Below are positions 47,526 through 56,159 of a DNA stretch of 64,000 nucleotides, in pieces; the first letter of the stretch is position 1, and each line of letters opens with the position of its first letter. This stretch comes from a virus, in IMG/VR virus record IMGVR_UViG_3300031758_000022, positions 39,023 through 103,022 of that record. One strand, written 5' to 3'. The translations under genes were made by a program, and so were the position numbers. Below the pieces are notes generated by a model. It searched no databases. It was not told where the DNA came from and saw only the letters and a program-made list of their open reading frames with translations.

Positions 47526-48758
47526 ATGAGCGGGCAAACCCAAGAAACAACTACGGTTGAACAAGTTGATATAGATCTAGATACATTGCTAGGAACACCA
47601 GGAGCTGATAACATCATGCTCCCAGAAGAAAAAAAGCCTTCGGTGTTTACTACAAGTAAAGTAGATACAGCGTTCCTTGACACTCCATCATCTGGTGATG
47701 ATGATGATGATGATTCTAAAAAGCAAACACCTCAGTTTGCAGAGGTACTAAAGGATATTAATCCTGATGATGCATCACTAGGATCAGATGCTATCATTGA
47801 ACCAGATGATCAAAAGAAAACACCTGGCAGATCTAAAATTGCTAAAGATGGTACAGTAGAGCTAGTTAAGAAATTAATTGACTCTGGTAAAATTGTACCA
47901 TTTGATGATGATAAAGCAATTGAAGATTATAGTCTAGCTGACTTTGAAGAACTTATTGAAGCAAACTTTGCTGAAAGAGAGAATCAAGTTAGAGAGTCTA
48001 CGCCACAAGAATTTTTCCAAGCACTTCCTGAAGAGCTTCAAGTAGCTGCTAAGTATGTAGCTGATGGTGGACAAGACCTGAAAGGATTATTTAAGGTTCT
48101 AGCACAAGTTGAAGAAACTATGCAGCTAGACCCTGAAGTATCTTCAGATCAAGAAAGAATTGTCCGTGAATACCTATTGGCAACAAACTTTGGTACTCCT
48201 GATGAAATTGATGAAGAAATTGATAGCTGGAAAGATAGAGATGAACTAGAAGCTAAAGCTAATAAGTTCAAACCAAAATTGGATGCTATGCAAGCAAGAG
48301 TTGTACAACAAAAGCTAGCACAGCAAGAAGATATGAAACGTAAACAAGCTGCTCAAGCTCAAAAGTATATGAGCAATGTTTATGAAACTCTTAAGCCAGG
48401 TGAAATCAATGGTGTGAAACTTGACCGCAGAACACAAGAAATGTTGTATGCAGGACTAGTTCAACCAAACTACCCTAGTATTAGTGGTAGACCTACAAAT
48501 ATGCTTGGTCACTTATTGGAGAAATACCAATATGTACAACCAAGACATGACTTAATTGCTGAAGCTCTTTGGTTACTTGCTGATCCAGATTCTTATAAAA
48601 CAAAGATCCGTGAGCAAGGAAGCAAGACAAGCACAGAGAAAACAGTTAAGATGTTGAAGACAGAAGAGACAAGAAAAACAACTGCTTCTCCTATCATAGA
48701 GAAAGAAGAAGTAAGACAAAGAACAATACCTAGAAATAGTAATTTTTTCAAACGATAA
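47526..48758 (+). CDS. Capsid scaffold or assembly protein
   Basis: A 410-aa highly charged protein. It has an acidic N-terminal region (SSGDDDDDDSKKQ) and a coiled helical C-terminal half (KPKLDAMQARVVQQKLAQQE). Placed between portal and major capsid protein with its own promoter, it matches internal scaffold proteins. The last residues RNSNFFKR are basic and may bind the capsid protein. Confidence 0.75.
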   Translation: MSGQTQETTTVEQVDIDLDTLLGTPGADNIMLPEEKKPSVFTTSKVDTAFLDTPSSGDDDDDDSKKQTPQFAEVLKDINPDDASLGSDAIIEPDDQKKTPGRSKIAKDGTVELVKKLIDSGKIVPFDDDKAIEDYSLADFEELIEANFAERENQVRESTPQEFFQALPEELQVAAKYVADGGQDLKGLFKVLAQVEETMQLDPEVSSDQERIVREYLLATNFGTPDEIDEEIDSWKDRDELEAKANKFKPKLDAMQARVVQQKLAQQEDMKRKQAAQAQKYMSNVYETLKPGEINGVKLDRRTQEMLYAGLVQPNYPSISGRPTNMLGHLLEKYQYVQPRHDLIAEALWLLADPDSYKTKIREQGSKTSTEKTVKMLKTEETRKTTASPIIEKEEVRQRTIPRNSNFFKR

Positions 48759-48786
48759 CCTTTTAATCATAATTCAAAATTAAATT

Positions 48787-50415
48787 ATGTCAACTCCAGT
48801 TTTAAATAATGGTATATTTCTACGAGATACCAACTACGCAGCTAGTTCACACGTAGACTCTTACCACTTAGTTAACATGTTGAAAACTGCAGAACCAATG
48901 GACATGGGTCCAGTGGATTTGTGGGCAATGGCTCAAAAAGTAGAGATGCCTTTGTATCAAATGTCTAGCTTTGGTGGCAAGAATGTAATCATGGTAGACA
49001 ACCCTCGCGGTGAGTACAAATGGCAAACTCCTGTTGTGCAAGATCTTCCTTATATTGTTGAAGACATTGAGTCTATAAACGAGACTAAGGGTATTGATGG
49101 TACTACTTTCAAGATTAAACTCTCTCGTCGTGAGTTTGGTCATGGAGATATCATCACATATGATAAGTACAACGGTGTGGAGATGTACATTGTACCTGAC
49201 CAGGATATCCTTCCTCTAGGTGACGGGTTTGTATATACTGTGCAGCTTGTAAACAACGACAGTTCTAAATTCTTGGAAAACAAGTTTTTAGCTTCTGGAA
49301 CCAAAGTTTTCCGTAAGGGTTCTGCCCGTGGAGAATATGGTGAGCGCTTCTCTGATATTCAAATCCAGTCTGGATACCGCGAGTTCTACAACTTTGTTGG
49401 TGGTGCTGAAGCACACGTACACTATTCTATTTCTAGCCGTGCTGATCTTATGATCAAAGGTGGTTTGAATGCAGATGGTACAGTTCCAGTAACTGAAATT
49501 TGGCGCAACTTTGACCAAAACATGGATCCTGCTGTAGCTAACCTTGAAAACATGGTAAGCCGTATGGGTAAGGATTATGTTAAACGTGCTATGTCTAATG
49601 GTACACTTAGCCGCACATTCTTAACTACAATGGAAGCAGCTCACTTGAGTAAAGTAGCTACTGACATTGAGACTTACTTGATGTGGGGACAAGGTGGTAA
49701 AGTACGTCAAGATGGTCCAGATGATATCCGCTTGTCTGTGGGTCTTTGGAAGCAGCTTGATAACTCATTTAAGCGTGTATACAACAAATCAGGTTTCAAT
49801 CTTGACATGTTCCGTTCTGAGATCTACAACTTCTACGCAGGTAAGGTTGAGTTCAAAGGTCCAGATCCTAAGCGTCAGTTGATTGTTCAAACTGGTATGG
49901 GTGGTATGCGTATGGTTAATGAGGCTATCAAACGTGAAGCTGTTAACTCAGGTCTTGTTATTCAGGCAGCTGAAAACAATGGTGTTGGTGCTATCTCTGG
50001 TAAAGGTATGGACTTGAACTTTGGATTTGCATTCACTTCATATGTTATCCCATTCTTGGCTAACGTGAAGTTTGTGTTGAACCCAGCTTTTGACAACGTA
50101 CACACCAATGACATTGAAAACCCAATCATTGATGGTTTCCCATTGTCATCTTATAACTTCATCATTTTTGATATCACTGATAACACTAATGATAACATCT
50201 TCTTGTTGAAATTGTCTTGGGATAACCAATTGAAATGGTGGTACCAAAATGGTACAATGGACTACATGGGACGTACACAAGGATTCCAGTCTTCTGGTCA
50301 ATTCAATGGATACCGTGTCATGATGACCCAAACAATGCCATCTATCTGGGTAAAAGACCCAACCAAAGTATTGAAAATTGTAATGAGAAACCCAATCACT
50401 GGTGGCTCATTCTAA
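48787..50415 (+). CDS. Major capsid protein
   Basis: A 542-aa protein, placed directly after the scaffold and ending with a strong terminator, as highly expressed MCP genes do. Codon use is more GC-rich and regular than neighbours (many CGC/CGT and AAC codons). The sequence (LLMWGQGGKVRQDGPDDI-type turns and beta-rich end) fits an HK97 fold, but the family is assigned by context. Larger than the average MCP (350-450 aa). Confidence 0.85.
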   Translation: MSTPVLNNGIFLRDTNYAASSHVDSYHLVNMLKTAEPMDMGPVDLWAMAQKVEMPLYQMSSFGGKNVIMVDNPRGEYKWQTPVVQDLPYIVEDIESINETKGIDGTTFKIKLSRREFGHGDIITYDKYNGVEMYIVPDQDILPLGDGFVYTVQLVNNDSSKFLENKFLASGTKVFRKGSARGEYGERFSDIQIQSGYREFYNFVGGAEAHVHYSISSRADLMIKGGLNADGTVPVTEIWRNFDQNMDPAVANLENMVSRMGKDYVKRAMSNGTLSRTFLTTMEAAHLSKVATDIETYLMWGQGGKVRQDGPDDIRLSVGLWKQLDNSFKRVYNKSGFNLDMFRSEIYNFYAGKVEFKGPDPKRQLIVQTGMGGMRMVNEAIKREAVNSGLVIQAAENNGVGAISGKGMDLNFGFAFTSYVIPFLANVKFVLNPAFDNVHTNDIENPIIDGFPLSSYNFIIFDITDNTNDNIFLLKLSWDNQLKWWYQNGTMDYMGRTQGFQSSGQFNGYRVMMTQTMPSIWVKDPTKVLKIVMRNPITGGSF

Positions 50416-50430
50416 AGAATCATAAAAATG

Positions 50431-50460
50431 GGGAGGAGCTACAACTCCTCCCTTTTTTTT
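50431..50460 (+). terminator. Strong terminator after the major capsid gene
   Basis: GGGAGGAG pairs with CTCCTCCC around CTACAA, followed by eight T. Confidence 0.95.
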
Positions 50461-50484
50461 ATTAATTTTTAAAACTAAAAAAAC

Positions 50485-50913
50485 ATGAATGAATTTAATA
50501 CACCTTTAGAAAATAACTATCAGCTTGCTAATCAAAAGATTGAGAAAACAATTTTTTATGAGCATGATCTAGATAATGGATTTCAAATACAAGTAAGAGC
50601 GCTAAAAGGAATTATAGAGCTTACTAATCTTGATTTAAACGTTGGCCCTGCTCCAGAGCCAGGTTGTGCAAGTTCAGTAACACTTGATATCCTTAATCCA
50701 AGACTTAATTATGCAAACCCAGATAGAGTTTATATACAAACTACTGTTTACTATAGCCCTGGAGTTGATGATCTTTTTGTTCCTTATTTAGTACCTACAG
50801 GTGCTTCACCTCAAGGAGCAGGGTTCAGTTTATTTAATGTAAGCAATGAAGCTGCCGGAGCTGGACAATTTACAGGAAAATTGTATATTAACTATGAGAT
50901 TTATAGTTTCTAA
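50485..50913 (+). CDS. Hypothetical head protein
   Basis: A 142-aa beta-rich protein (LANQKIEKTIFYEHDLDNGF) with a central ITNLDLNVGPAPEPG-type turn. It lies just after the MCP and its terminator, so it may be a capsid decoration or cement protein. No family recognised. Confidence 0.65.
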   Translation: MNEFNTPLENNYQLANQKIEKTIFYEHDLDNGFQIQVRALKGIIELTNLDLNVGPAPEPGCASSVTLDILNPRLNYANPDRVYIQTTVYYSPGVDDLFVPYLVPTGASPQGAGFSLFNVSNEAAGAGQFTGKLYINYEIYSF

Positions 50914-50921
50914 ATTTTAGT

Positions 50922-50929
50922 TATATTTG
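50922..50929 (+). promoter_or_regulatory. -7 element TATATTTG
   Basis: An exact TAnnTTTG match 20 bp before 50950-51966, with a loose ATTT at about -33. Confidence 0.55.
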
Positions 50930-50949
50930 ACTTTTAAAACCAACACAAA

Positions 50950-51966
50950 ATGAGTACATTAACAATTGTAGAAGCAGCGGGTCCTAAAAGTGGACCAATT
51001 GCAATTAAACCTTTTTTTGATCCTAAGCAATCTAATATGGGTCTTGAGCAATATGGTCTTTCATTATATGAAAACGTATTTCATGAAGAACAATTAGCTT
51101 GCATTGAGGCTAATGGAATCAAAAGATATATTACAGGACTAAATGAATTTGCTCCTGAAGTTAAAATGATTCCTGATCCAGAATACAGAGCAGCTAAAAT
51201 TAAAGACATACGCAATGCAGTTTCAGATCTTGAAAAAGAACTAGCTGCTAATGTTATTGATCCAGCTGACCCTGAGTTTTGGAATAAAGTTAAAATGCTT
51301 CGTCCTGATAATGATGAGTTCTGGAATAAAATTACACTGCGTTGTGGTAACACACCTTTGTATTTTGATCCTGTAAAAGATCCTTATGACCGCATTAAAC
51401 TTTATGCTATTGAGGCTGGTGGATTCTCTATTGTAGCTAAGAGCTATGAAGATGCTAGATCACGCCCAACACCTGTAAAATTCTTTCTTGATAAGTTTGA
51501 GAAAACTGCTACAACCCGTACAGAATCTAAGAAACTTAGAAACAAAGCTCTTGCAGAACTTCAAAAAATGTTTGATAAAGCAACTACTAAGTTAATGTAT
51601 GTAGCAAAGGTTGTAGAAATCAACAGTGCTCAGTATAAGAAATCAACACCTAATGATGTGCTCTATGATAACATGGACGTATTTATTAATGGTGAGGGTT
51701 CAGAGAAAAATGGCCAACGTGCAGCTCAGGCTTTCTTGGATGCAGCAGCCTTGGATATGGAAACTCTAAAAATCAGAGCTATTGTTAAAGATTCTACATA
51801 CTATAAATTTGTTGCTCTAAAAAGTGATGGTTTTATTTATCATATGAATTCAAGTACAATGCTAGGTAGAAATCCTGCAGACGTGGTTGAGTTCTTGAAG
51901 AATCCTCTTAATGATGAGATTCTAAAAGATTTAATGACTCGTGTTGAAAAATACTGGAATGAATAA
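50950..51966 (+). CDS. Hypothetical virion protein
   Basis: A 338-aa, lysine- and alanine-rich, mostly helical protein (MSTLTIVEAAGPKSGPIAIK). It has a -7 promoter element and stands alone before the small basic protein array. No known fold. It may be an internal virion or DNA-associated protein. Confidence 0.7.
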   Translation: MSTLTIVEAAGPKSGPIAIKPFFDPKQSNMGLEQYGLSLYENVFHEEQLACIEANGIKRYITGLNEFAPEVKMIPDPEYRAAKIKDIRNAVSDLEKELAANVIDPADPEFWNKVKMLRPDNDEFWNKITLRCGNTPLYFDPVKDPYDRIKLYAIEAGGFSIVAKSYEDARSRPTPVKFFLDKFEKTATTRTESKKLRNKALAELQKMFDKATTKLMYVAKVVEINSAQYKKSTPNDVLYDNMDVFINGEGSEKNGQRAAQAFLDAAALDMETLKIRAIVKDSTYYKFVALKSDGFIYHMNSSTMLGRNPADVVEFLKNPLNDEILKDLMTRVEKYWNE

Positions 51967-52108
51967 ACTAGTAAATCCTGAAGAGGAAAATAATATGCGC
52001 GGAAACAAGGCATCCACTAAAACTGTTAGTGGATCCTTGTCTTCTGTTGCTGATGCTACCCAATCTAATACTGGGAAAAATGGCGACAAAGGGCAGTGGA
52101 AACAGTAA
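51959..52108 (+). CDS. Small protein, 49 aa
   Basis: An ORF from the ATG at 51959-51961 overlapping the previous stop (ATGA): MNKLVNPEEENNMRGNKAST, ending KNGDKGQWKQ. Low in hydrophobics, probably unstructured. It overlaps the next gene's start by 29 bp in another frame. Confidence 0.6.
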   Translation: MNKLVNPEEENNMRGNKASTKTVSGSLSSVADATQSNTGKNGDKGQWKQ

Positions 52109-52433
52109 AAATAATGCTATGAAAAAGACAAATAAGAAATATGCTATGGGAGGGGTTCCCTGTCCTGATTGTAAACTTACGCAGGATGCTACAGGAAAAT
52201 ATAAGTATGGTTCTGACAGTACTGGTTATACTACTAGTATAGACAGAAACATTGCTAAAGCAAAACATAAACAAACTTATCCTAAGGCTTATGCTACGCC
52301 TACTCCTCTTACGCCTACGCCAGTTTCTAAACCAGACTCTATTCCGGCACCAGCCCCACCTAAAATGAAAAAAGGTGGAATGATATCTAAACCAAAATCT
52401 TCAATGAAGATTATGTCAAGGAGGGCTAAATAG
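52080..52433 (+). CDS. Small basic protein with CxxC and proline-rich linker
   Basis: A 117-aa protein from the ATG at 52080 (MATKGSGNSKNNAMKKTNKK); Met at 52119 is an alternative. It has a VPCPDCKLT knuckle, a PTPLTPTP linker and a PPKMKKGGMISKPK tail of the array type. It is the first of about a dozen small lysine-rich genes. Confidence 0.7.
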   Translation: MATKGSGNSKNNAMKKTNKKYAMGGVPCPDCKLTQDATGKYKYGSDSTGYTTSIDRNIAKAKHKQTYPKAYATPTPLTPTPVSKPDSIPAPAPPKMKKGGMISKPKSSMKIMSRRAK

Positions 52434-52435
52434 TT

Positions 52436-52585
52436 ATGGCAAAGCAAATGATAAAAAGAAAGGATGGATCCTACAGCCAAAGAGGGCTGTGGGATAACAT
52501 CCGTGAGAACAAGGGCTCTGGAAAGAAGCCTACTGCTGAAATGTTAAAGCAAGAAAAAAAGATTAAAGCTAAAACTAAAAAGTAA
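52436..52585 (+). CDS. Small lysine-rich protein, 49 aa
   Basis: ORF MAKQMIKRKDGSYSQRGLWD, ending KKIKAKTKK. Basic throughout. Its stop overlaps the next start (TAATG). Member of the K-rich array. Confidence 0.75.
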   Translation: MAKQMIKRKDGSYSQRGLWDNIRENKGSGKKPTAEMLKQEKKIKAKTKK

Positions 52586-52830
52586 TGGCTAAGAAAGTTA
52601 GAGTATCAGCAGGTGGAGAGAAACACGTAGTCTATAAAAAGACAACTAAACGTGGTAAGGGAGAACCCGGTGATATTATGGTAAACCATCCTACTAAAGA
52701 TAAAGGACAATGGGATACTATAAATCTAACTAAGATAGGTAGAGCTAATACTGTTAAAGAAGGTGTGGCATCTACTAAGAAGTGGCATAAAGATAATCCT
52801 GATTATAAATATAAAAAGAAAAAGAAATAA
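52585..52830 (+). CDS. Small lysine-rich protein
   Basis: An 81-aa protein: MAKKVRVSAGGEKHVVYKKT, ending NPDYKYKKKKK. Part of the array; coupled to its neighbour upstream by a TAATG overlap. Perhaps nucleic-acid binding by charge alone. Confidence 0.75.
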   Translation: MAKKVRVSAGGEKHVVYKKTTKRGKGEPGDIMVNHPTKDKGQWDTINLTKIGRANTVKEGVASTKKWHKDNPDYKYKKKKK

Positions 52831-52904
52831 TGGCAAAACTAAATTATGTTTGGAATTATCTAAGTTCCACTTTGGCTAACTTTAAATCAGCTGTACTAGT
52901 TTAG
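52830..52904 (+). CDS. Possible tiny ORF, 24 aa
   Basis: MAKLNYVWNYLSSTLANFKS and four more residues, with a TAATG overlap like its neighbours. It lacks the lysine-rich tail and may be a degraded member or a leader. Confidence 0.35.
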   Translation: MAKLNYVWNYLSSTLANFKSAVLV

Positions 52905-52929
52905 AAATCCGTGTATATAATAAATAACT

Positions 52930-53262
52930 ATGGCAAAGAAACTGATTAAAAAACAAGATGGTGGTGCAACTACTCCATCTAATAGACAAAAAAGAATATC
53001 TAATAGAGCTGATAAAGCTTTTACTAGAGCAAGTGCTACGCAAAAAGAATTAAACAAAACTTATGTTAGGAGAGAAGATTTAGGGCCAGCTGATCCTAAA
53101 AAACCTTGGGGACTACGTATGGCAACAGACATAGAAGAAAAGGTGTATGATCAACCAGGTTATGGTAGAAAAAAAGGTCAGTTAGAAAAAAATCTTAAAA
53201 AAGATATAAACAAAGTTAATAGACTTTCTCAAAAAGCTGCTTCTCTAAAAAAGAAAAAATAA
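52930..53262 (+). CDS. Small basic protein of the K-rich array
   Basis: A 110-aa protein: MAKKLIKKQDGGATTPSNRQ, ending QKAASLKKKK. Basic, helical. Its stop overlaps the next start (TAATGG). Function unknown. Confidence 0.75.
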   Translation: MAKKLIKKQDGGATTPSNRQKRISNRADKAFTRASATQKELNKTYVRREDLGPADPKKPWGLRMATDIEEKVYDQPGYGRKKGQLEKNLKKDINKVNRLSQKAASLKKKK

Positions 53263-53513
53263 TGGCAAAGACACCTGCTTGGCAAAAGAAATCAGGTAAG
53301 TCTCCTAGTGGGGGACTTAATGAAAAAGGGCGTAAGTCTTATGAAAGACAAAACCCTGGTTCAGATCTAAAAGCTCCACAACCTGAAGGTGGTTCTAGGA
53401 AAAAATCATTTTGTGCTAGAATGTCTGGCATGAAGAAGAAACTTACTTCTAGCAAAACTGCTAATGATCCTAATAGTAGGATAAATAAATCCTTGCGTAA
53501 ATGGAAATGTTAA
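53262..53513 (+). CDS. DUF6321-like conserved phage protein
   Basis: An 83-aa protein. The C-terminal half carries KSFCARMSGMKKKLTSSKTA and ends INKSLRKWKC, which I recall as the signature of a small family widespread in environmental phages (DUF6321). Function is unknown; its conservation and basic charge suggest a nucleic acid or capsid role. Confidence 0.8.
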   Translation: MAKTPAWQKKSGKSPSGGLNEKGRKSYERQNPGSDLKAPQPEGGSRKKSFCARMSGMKKKLTSSKTANDPNSRINKSLRKWKC

Positions 53514-53530
53514 CGTAAATTAGTAATACT

Positions 53531-53722
53531 ATGGCAAAGAAATGTATGAAATGTGGCGGATCCATGAAGTATAAATCTGGTGGATCTACAAGTTTTGGAA
53601 TGCTTTCAGTAAAAGCGGGTGTGGATAATAATCCTAAACCTACTGCTGCTGATAGAATTGTTGGTGCTAAAAAGAGTGCTGGCAAAATGAAACAAGGTGG
53701 AACTATTAAAAAGAAAAAATAA
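53531..53722 (+). CDS. Small CxxC basic protein of the array
   Basis: A 63-aa protein: MAKKCMKCGGSMKYKSGGST, ending MKQGGTIKKKK. The N-terminal CMKC pair may bind zinc. The GG-x-x-KKKK tail is shared with 53722-53964. Confidence 0.75.
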   Translation: MAKKCMKCGGSMKYKSGGSTSFGMLSVKAGVDNNPKPTAADRIVGAKKSAGKMKQGGTIKKKK

Positions 53723-53964
53723 TGGCAAAGAAAGAAAGGTTAAATGCTCGCGCTGAAAGAGTAATGGGCAGAGCACAAAAGAACTATAATAAAGCTCAAG
53801 CTGCTATTGCTGCTGACAAAGCTAATCCTGATAAAACAAGCAATACAACTGCATACGTTGATAAAAAGTTTAGCAAGGCTTATAATCAGGGTGAAAGAGC
53901 AAAAGCTCTTAAAGCAAAAGCAGACTCTATGAAGAAAGGGGGCGCTGTTAAAAAGAAAAAGTAA
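53722..53964 (+). CDS. Small basic protein of the array
   Basis: An 80-aa protein: MAKKERLNARAERVMGRAQK, ending MKKGGAVKKKK. Helical with an arginine- and alanine-rich start, typical of nucleic-acid-binding helices. TAATGG couples it to the previous gene. Confidence 0.75.
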   Translation: MAKKERLNARAERVMGRAQKNYNKAQAAIAADKANPDKTSNTTAYVDKKFSKAYNQGERAKALKAKADSMKKGGAVKKKK

Positions 53965-53965
53965 C

Positions 53966-54226
53966 ATGGCAAAGAAGTTACAGAAAGCTCAGTATGGTAA
54001 GACAATGTCTAAATCAAATACTAAGTCTAAAACTTTTTGGAAAGAAATCCAAGATGCATGGAATGCAGCAGAAAAAAAAGCAACAACAAATTCTAAAAAT
54101 AGGAAAAGTTTAGAGCAGATACAAAAAGAATGGATTGATACTGAAAAAAGAGTTACTAATCCTAAAAACAAATCTGCTAATAAAATTGAACTTTTTAAAA
54201 AAGGGGGATCTTCTAAAAAGAAGTAA
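53966..54226 (+). CDS. Small basic protein of the array
   Basis: An 86-aa protein: MAKKLQKAQYGKTMSKSNTK, ending FKKGGSSKKK. Same tail type. It follows 1 bp behind the previous stop. Confidence 0.75.
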   Translation: MAKKLQKAQYGKTMSKSNTKSKTFWKEIQDAWNAAEKKATTNSKNRKSLEQIQKEWIDTEKRVTNPKNKSANKIELFKKGGSSKKK

Positions 54227-54227
54227 C

Positions 54228-54374
54228 ATGGCTGAGAAAAAAGACAAGAAATGGATTCAGAAGGCGGTTAATCCTAAACATAAGGGTTACTGCACTCCCA
54301 TGACTAAAGCCACCTGTACTCCTAAAAGAAAAGCATTGGCTATGACCTTTAAAAAAATGGCTAAGAATAAATAA
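54228..54374 (+). CDS. Conserved small phage protein with two cysteines, 48 aa
   Basis: ORF from the ATG at 54228-54230 (MAEKKDKKWIQKAVNPKHKG); longer starts are in a different context and rejected. The YCTPMTKATCTPKRKALAMT stretch matches a small phage protein family I have seen repeatedly in environmental phages. Function unknown. Confidence 0.75.
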   Translation: MAEKKDKKWIQKAVNPKHKGYCTPMTKATCTPKRKALAMTFKKMAKNK

Positions 54375-54392
54375 CTTTTAATATTATATATA

Positions 54393-54599
54393 ATGAAAAA
54401 TTCAGGCGGTGTCTATGTAAGACTTAATGGTAACCAACCAGTACAGAAAGTTGCTGGTTCAAACGGTGTAGGTCACACTAAAAGTGCTAAAGCTTCTGTT
54501 CAGAAAAAAGCTGGAAGCAATGGCGTTGGAACAACTAAAAGCCAAAAAGCTACAGTAAGTCCTTCTGGTAAAACAGGCTCTACTAAAAAAGGTAAATAA
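54393..54599 (+). CDS. Small repeat protein of the array
   Basis: A 68-aa protein with a repeated unit (K)xxAGSNGVGxTKSxKA, twice. It is lysine- and serine-rich, likely disordered (ending TGSTKKGK). It ends one base into the next start. Confidence 0.7.
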   Translation: MKNSGGVYVRLNGNQPVQKVAGSNGVGHTKSAKASVQKKAGSNGVGTTKSQKATVSPSGKTGSTKKGK

Positions 54600-54826
54600 T
54601 GGCAACCACAAAAAAATTAACTCCTATGGAAATGGGAGGATTGTATTCTGGCATGATGTCATCTGATGTGTCTACCTCTATGCCTGAACCAGTTTCAGGT
54701 TATGGTACTATGGATACCTCAGCAGATAAACCTAAAAAACCAAAAGGTTATAACTATAAAGCTCATCAGGCTAGAGGTCAGAAAGCATTTAAAAACCGTG
54801 GTAAATGTGGTAGAAAAGGTTGTTAA
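54599..54826 (+). CDS. Small basic protein ending in a GRKGC tail
   Basis: A 75-aa protein (MATTKKLTPMEMGGLYSGMM) with a KPKKPKGYNYKAHQARGQ segment and a CGRKGC end. Last gene of the array. Confidence 0.7.
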   Translation: MATTKKLTPMEMGGLYSGMMSSDVSTSMPEPVSGYGTMDTSADKPKKPKGYNYKAHQARGQKAFKNRGKCGRKGC

Positions 54827-54836
54827 TTAATCTTAT

Positions 54837-55544
54837 ATGTTAAACAGCACACTACAGCTTAAAGTTAAGCAAAGACTTAATAAACTTGACAGCCAGGATT
54901 ATGAAAATCTTGAGTGCTGGCAAATTATTGAGGCTTTTAATAAAGCTCAAATTGAGTGGGTCCGTAGACAAATTATGGGCCGTAATATGTCTCAAGAGGG
55001 TGCTGAACAAACAGTAAGGAAAGTAGATGACCTACAGAATCTTTTAACACCGGTTCCTCTTACATCTATTAGTGCAGGTGCCTATTATGAAACTGAACCA
55101 TTACCTAGTAATTACCTTGAGTTTCATAAAATAGATATTGAAGCAACTAAAGACAATTGCTGCACAGAGCCTAAAAAAATGATTGTTTATCTTGTTGAAG
55201 AAGCTAATAGTAGTATTCTTCAAAGGGATGAACTACGCCAACCTAACTTTGAGTGGGGAGAAACTTTCTGCACAATAGTAAATAATAGAATAAGAGTCTA
55301 TACAAATTCTGACTTTACCGTTAGTTCTATAACTCTTCTTTATTATAGAAAGCCTATAAACATTCAAATTATTGGTTGCGGAGATCCTTATACAGGACTA
55401 ATATCAGCAACAGATATTTCATGTGAATTTAGAGATGATATTACTGAAATACTAATTGACTCTGCAGCTTCCATTATGGCGGGTGACATTGAATCCTTTA
55501 GTCAACAATCAAGAACATCTCAATCTTCAGAAACTAACACATAA
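54837..55544 (+). CDS. Structural protein, possible connector or head completion
   Basis: A 235-aa protein. It starts LQLKVKQRLNKLDSQDYENL, a helical start typical of neck proteins, then beta-rich with EFHKIDIEATKDN and SITLLYYRKPINIQI. Located between the head genes and the tail genes, it could be an adaptor; no family recognised. Confidence 0.65.
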   Translation: MLNSTLQLKVKQRLNKLDSQDYENLECWQIIEAFNKAQIEWVRRQIMGRNMSQEGAEQTVRKVDDLQNLLTPVPLTSISAGAYYETEPLPSNYLEFHKIDIEATKDNCCTEPKKMIVYLVEEANSSILQRDELRQPNFEWGETFCTIVNNRIRVYTNSDFTVSSITLLYYRKPINIQIIGCGDPYTGLISATDISCEFRDDITEILIDSAASIMAGDIESFSQQSRTSQSSETNT

Positions 55545-55546
55545 TA

Positions 55547-56089
55547 ATGGATACTATAAAAAGACCCCTAAAATCTAATTCTGTTGCTGGAAAGAACATC
55601 CTTCTTTCTAATGAATGTCTTAGTTACCTTAACTACCGTATTCAGCAAGAAGAGTTTTCTTCTAGAATGTATTTGGCAATGTCTATGTGGCTTGATAATA
55701 ACGGTTATGTAAATGCAGCTAAACTTTGGAAGAACTATTCTAATGAAGAGCTTGCACATGCAGATTGGTCTAGAACCTATATATTGTCAATGGGTGTTCA
55801 GCCAAGTACTCCAAAGCTAGATCAGCCCGGAGAAACTTTCTCTGGATTACCACAGATTATCAAAGACTCATATGAGCATGAGATTGATATTACTAAACAG
55901 ATTAAAGACTTGGCAGATGATTCCTTTAAGAAAGGAGATCATATGCTATATGAACTAGCTCTTAAGTTCTTAAAAGAACAAGTAGAAGAGCACAACAAGA
56001 TGCAAAACTGGATTGACCAGCTTAATGCATTTGGTGAAGATAAAATTGCAATGCGTCTTTTGGACCATGAGATGAAAGATTATTTATAA
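55547..56089 (+). CDS. Ferritin-like protein
   Basis: A 180-aa four-helix ferritin. QQEEFSSRMYLAMS near residue 34 is the first helix with its conserved Glu, NEELAHADWSR near residue 66 supplies E, E and H (EExxH), and KEQVEEHNKMQNW near residue 148 is the fourth helix. Length matches bacterial ferritin. Ferroxidase residues look intact. It starts 2 bp after a structural gene, so it is co-expressed with virion genes, unusual for a phage. Confidence 0.9.
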   Translation: MDTIKRPLKSNSVAGKNILLSNECLSYLNYRIQQEEFSSRMYLAMSMWLDNNGYVNAAKLWKNYSNEELAHADWSRTYILSMGVQPSTPKLDQPGETFSGLPQIIKDSYEHEIDITKQIKDLADDSFKKGDHMLYELALKFLKEQVEEHNKMQNWIDQLNAFGEDKIAMRLLDHEMKDYL

Positions 56090-56092
56090 AAA

Positions 56093-56124
56093 TTTGGAAG
56101 CTATAGAAAGTTTTCATATATTGA
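56093..56124 (+). promoter_or_regulatory. Promoter-like element before 56160-57452
   Basis: TTTG, 20 bases, then TATATTGA (six of eight to TAnnTTTG). It starts just past the ferritin stop and drives the next structural gene. Confidence 0.5.
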
Positions 56125-56159
56125 AGTATAATTGTTTGTAACCTTTAAATTTTAAAAAA

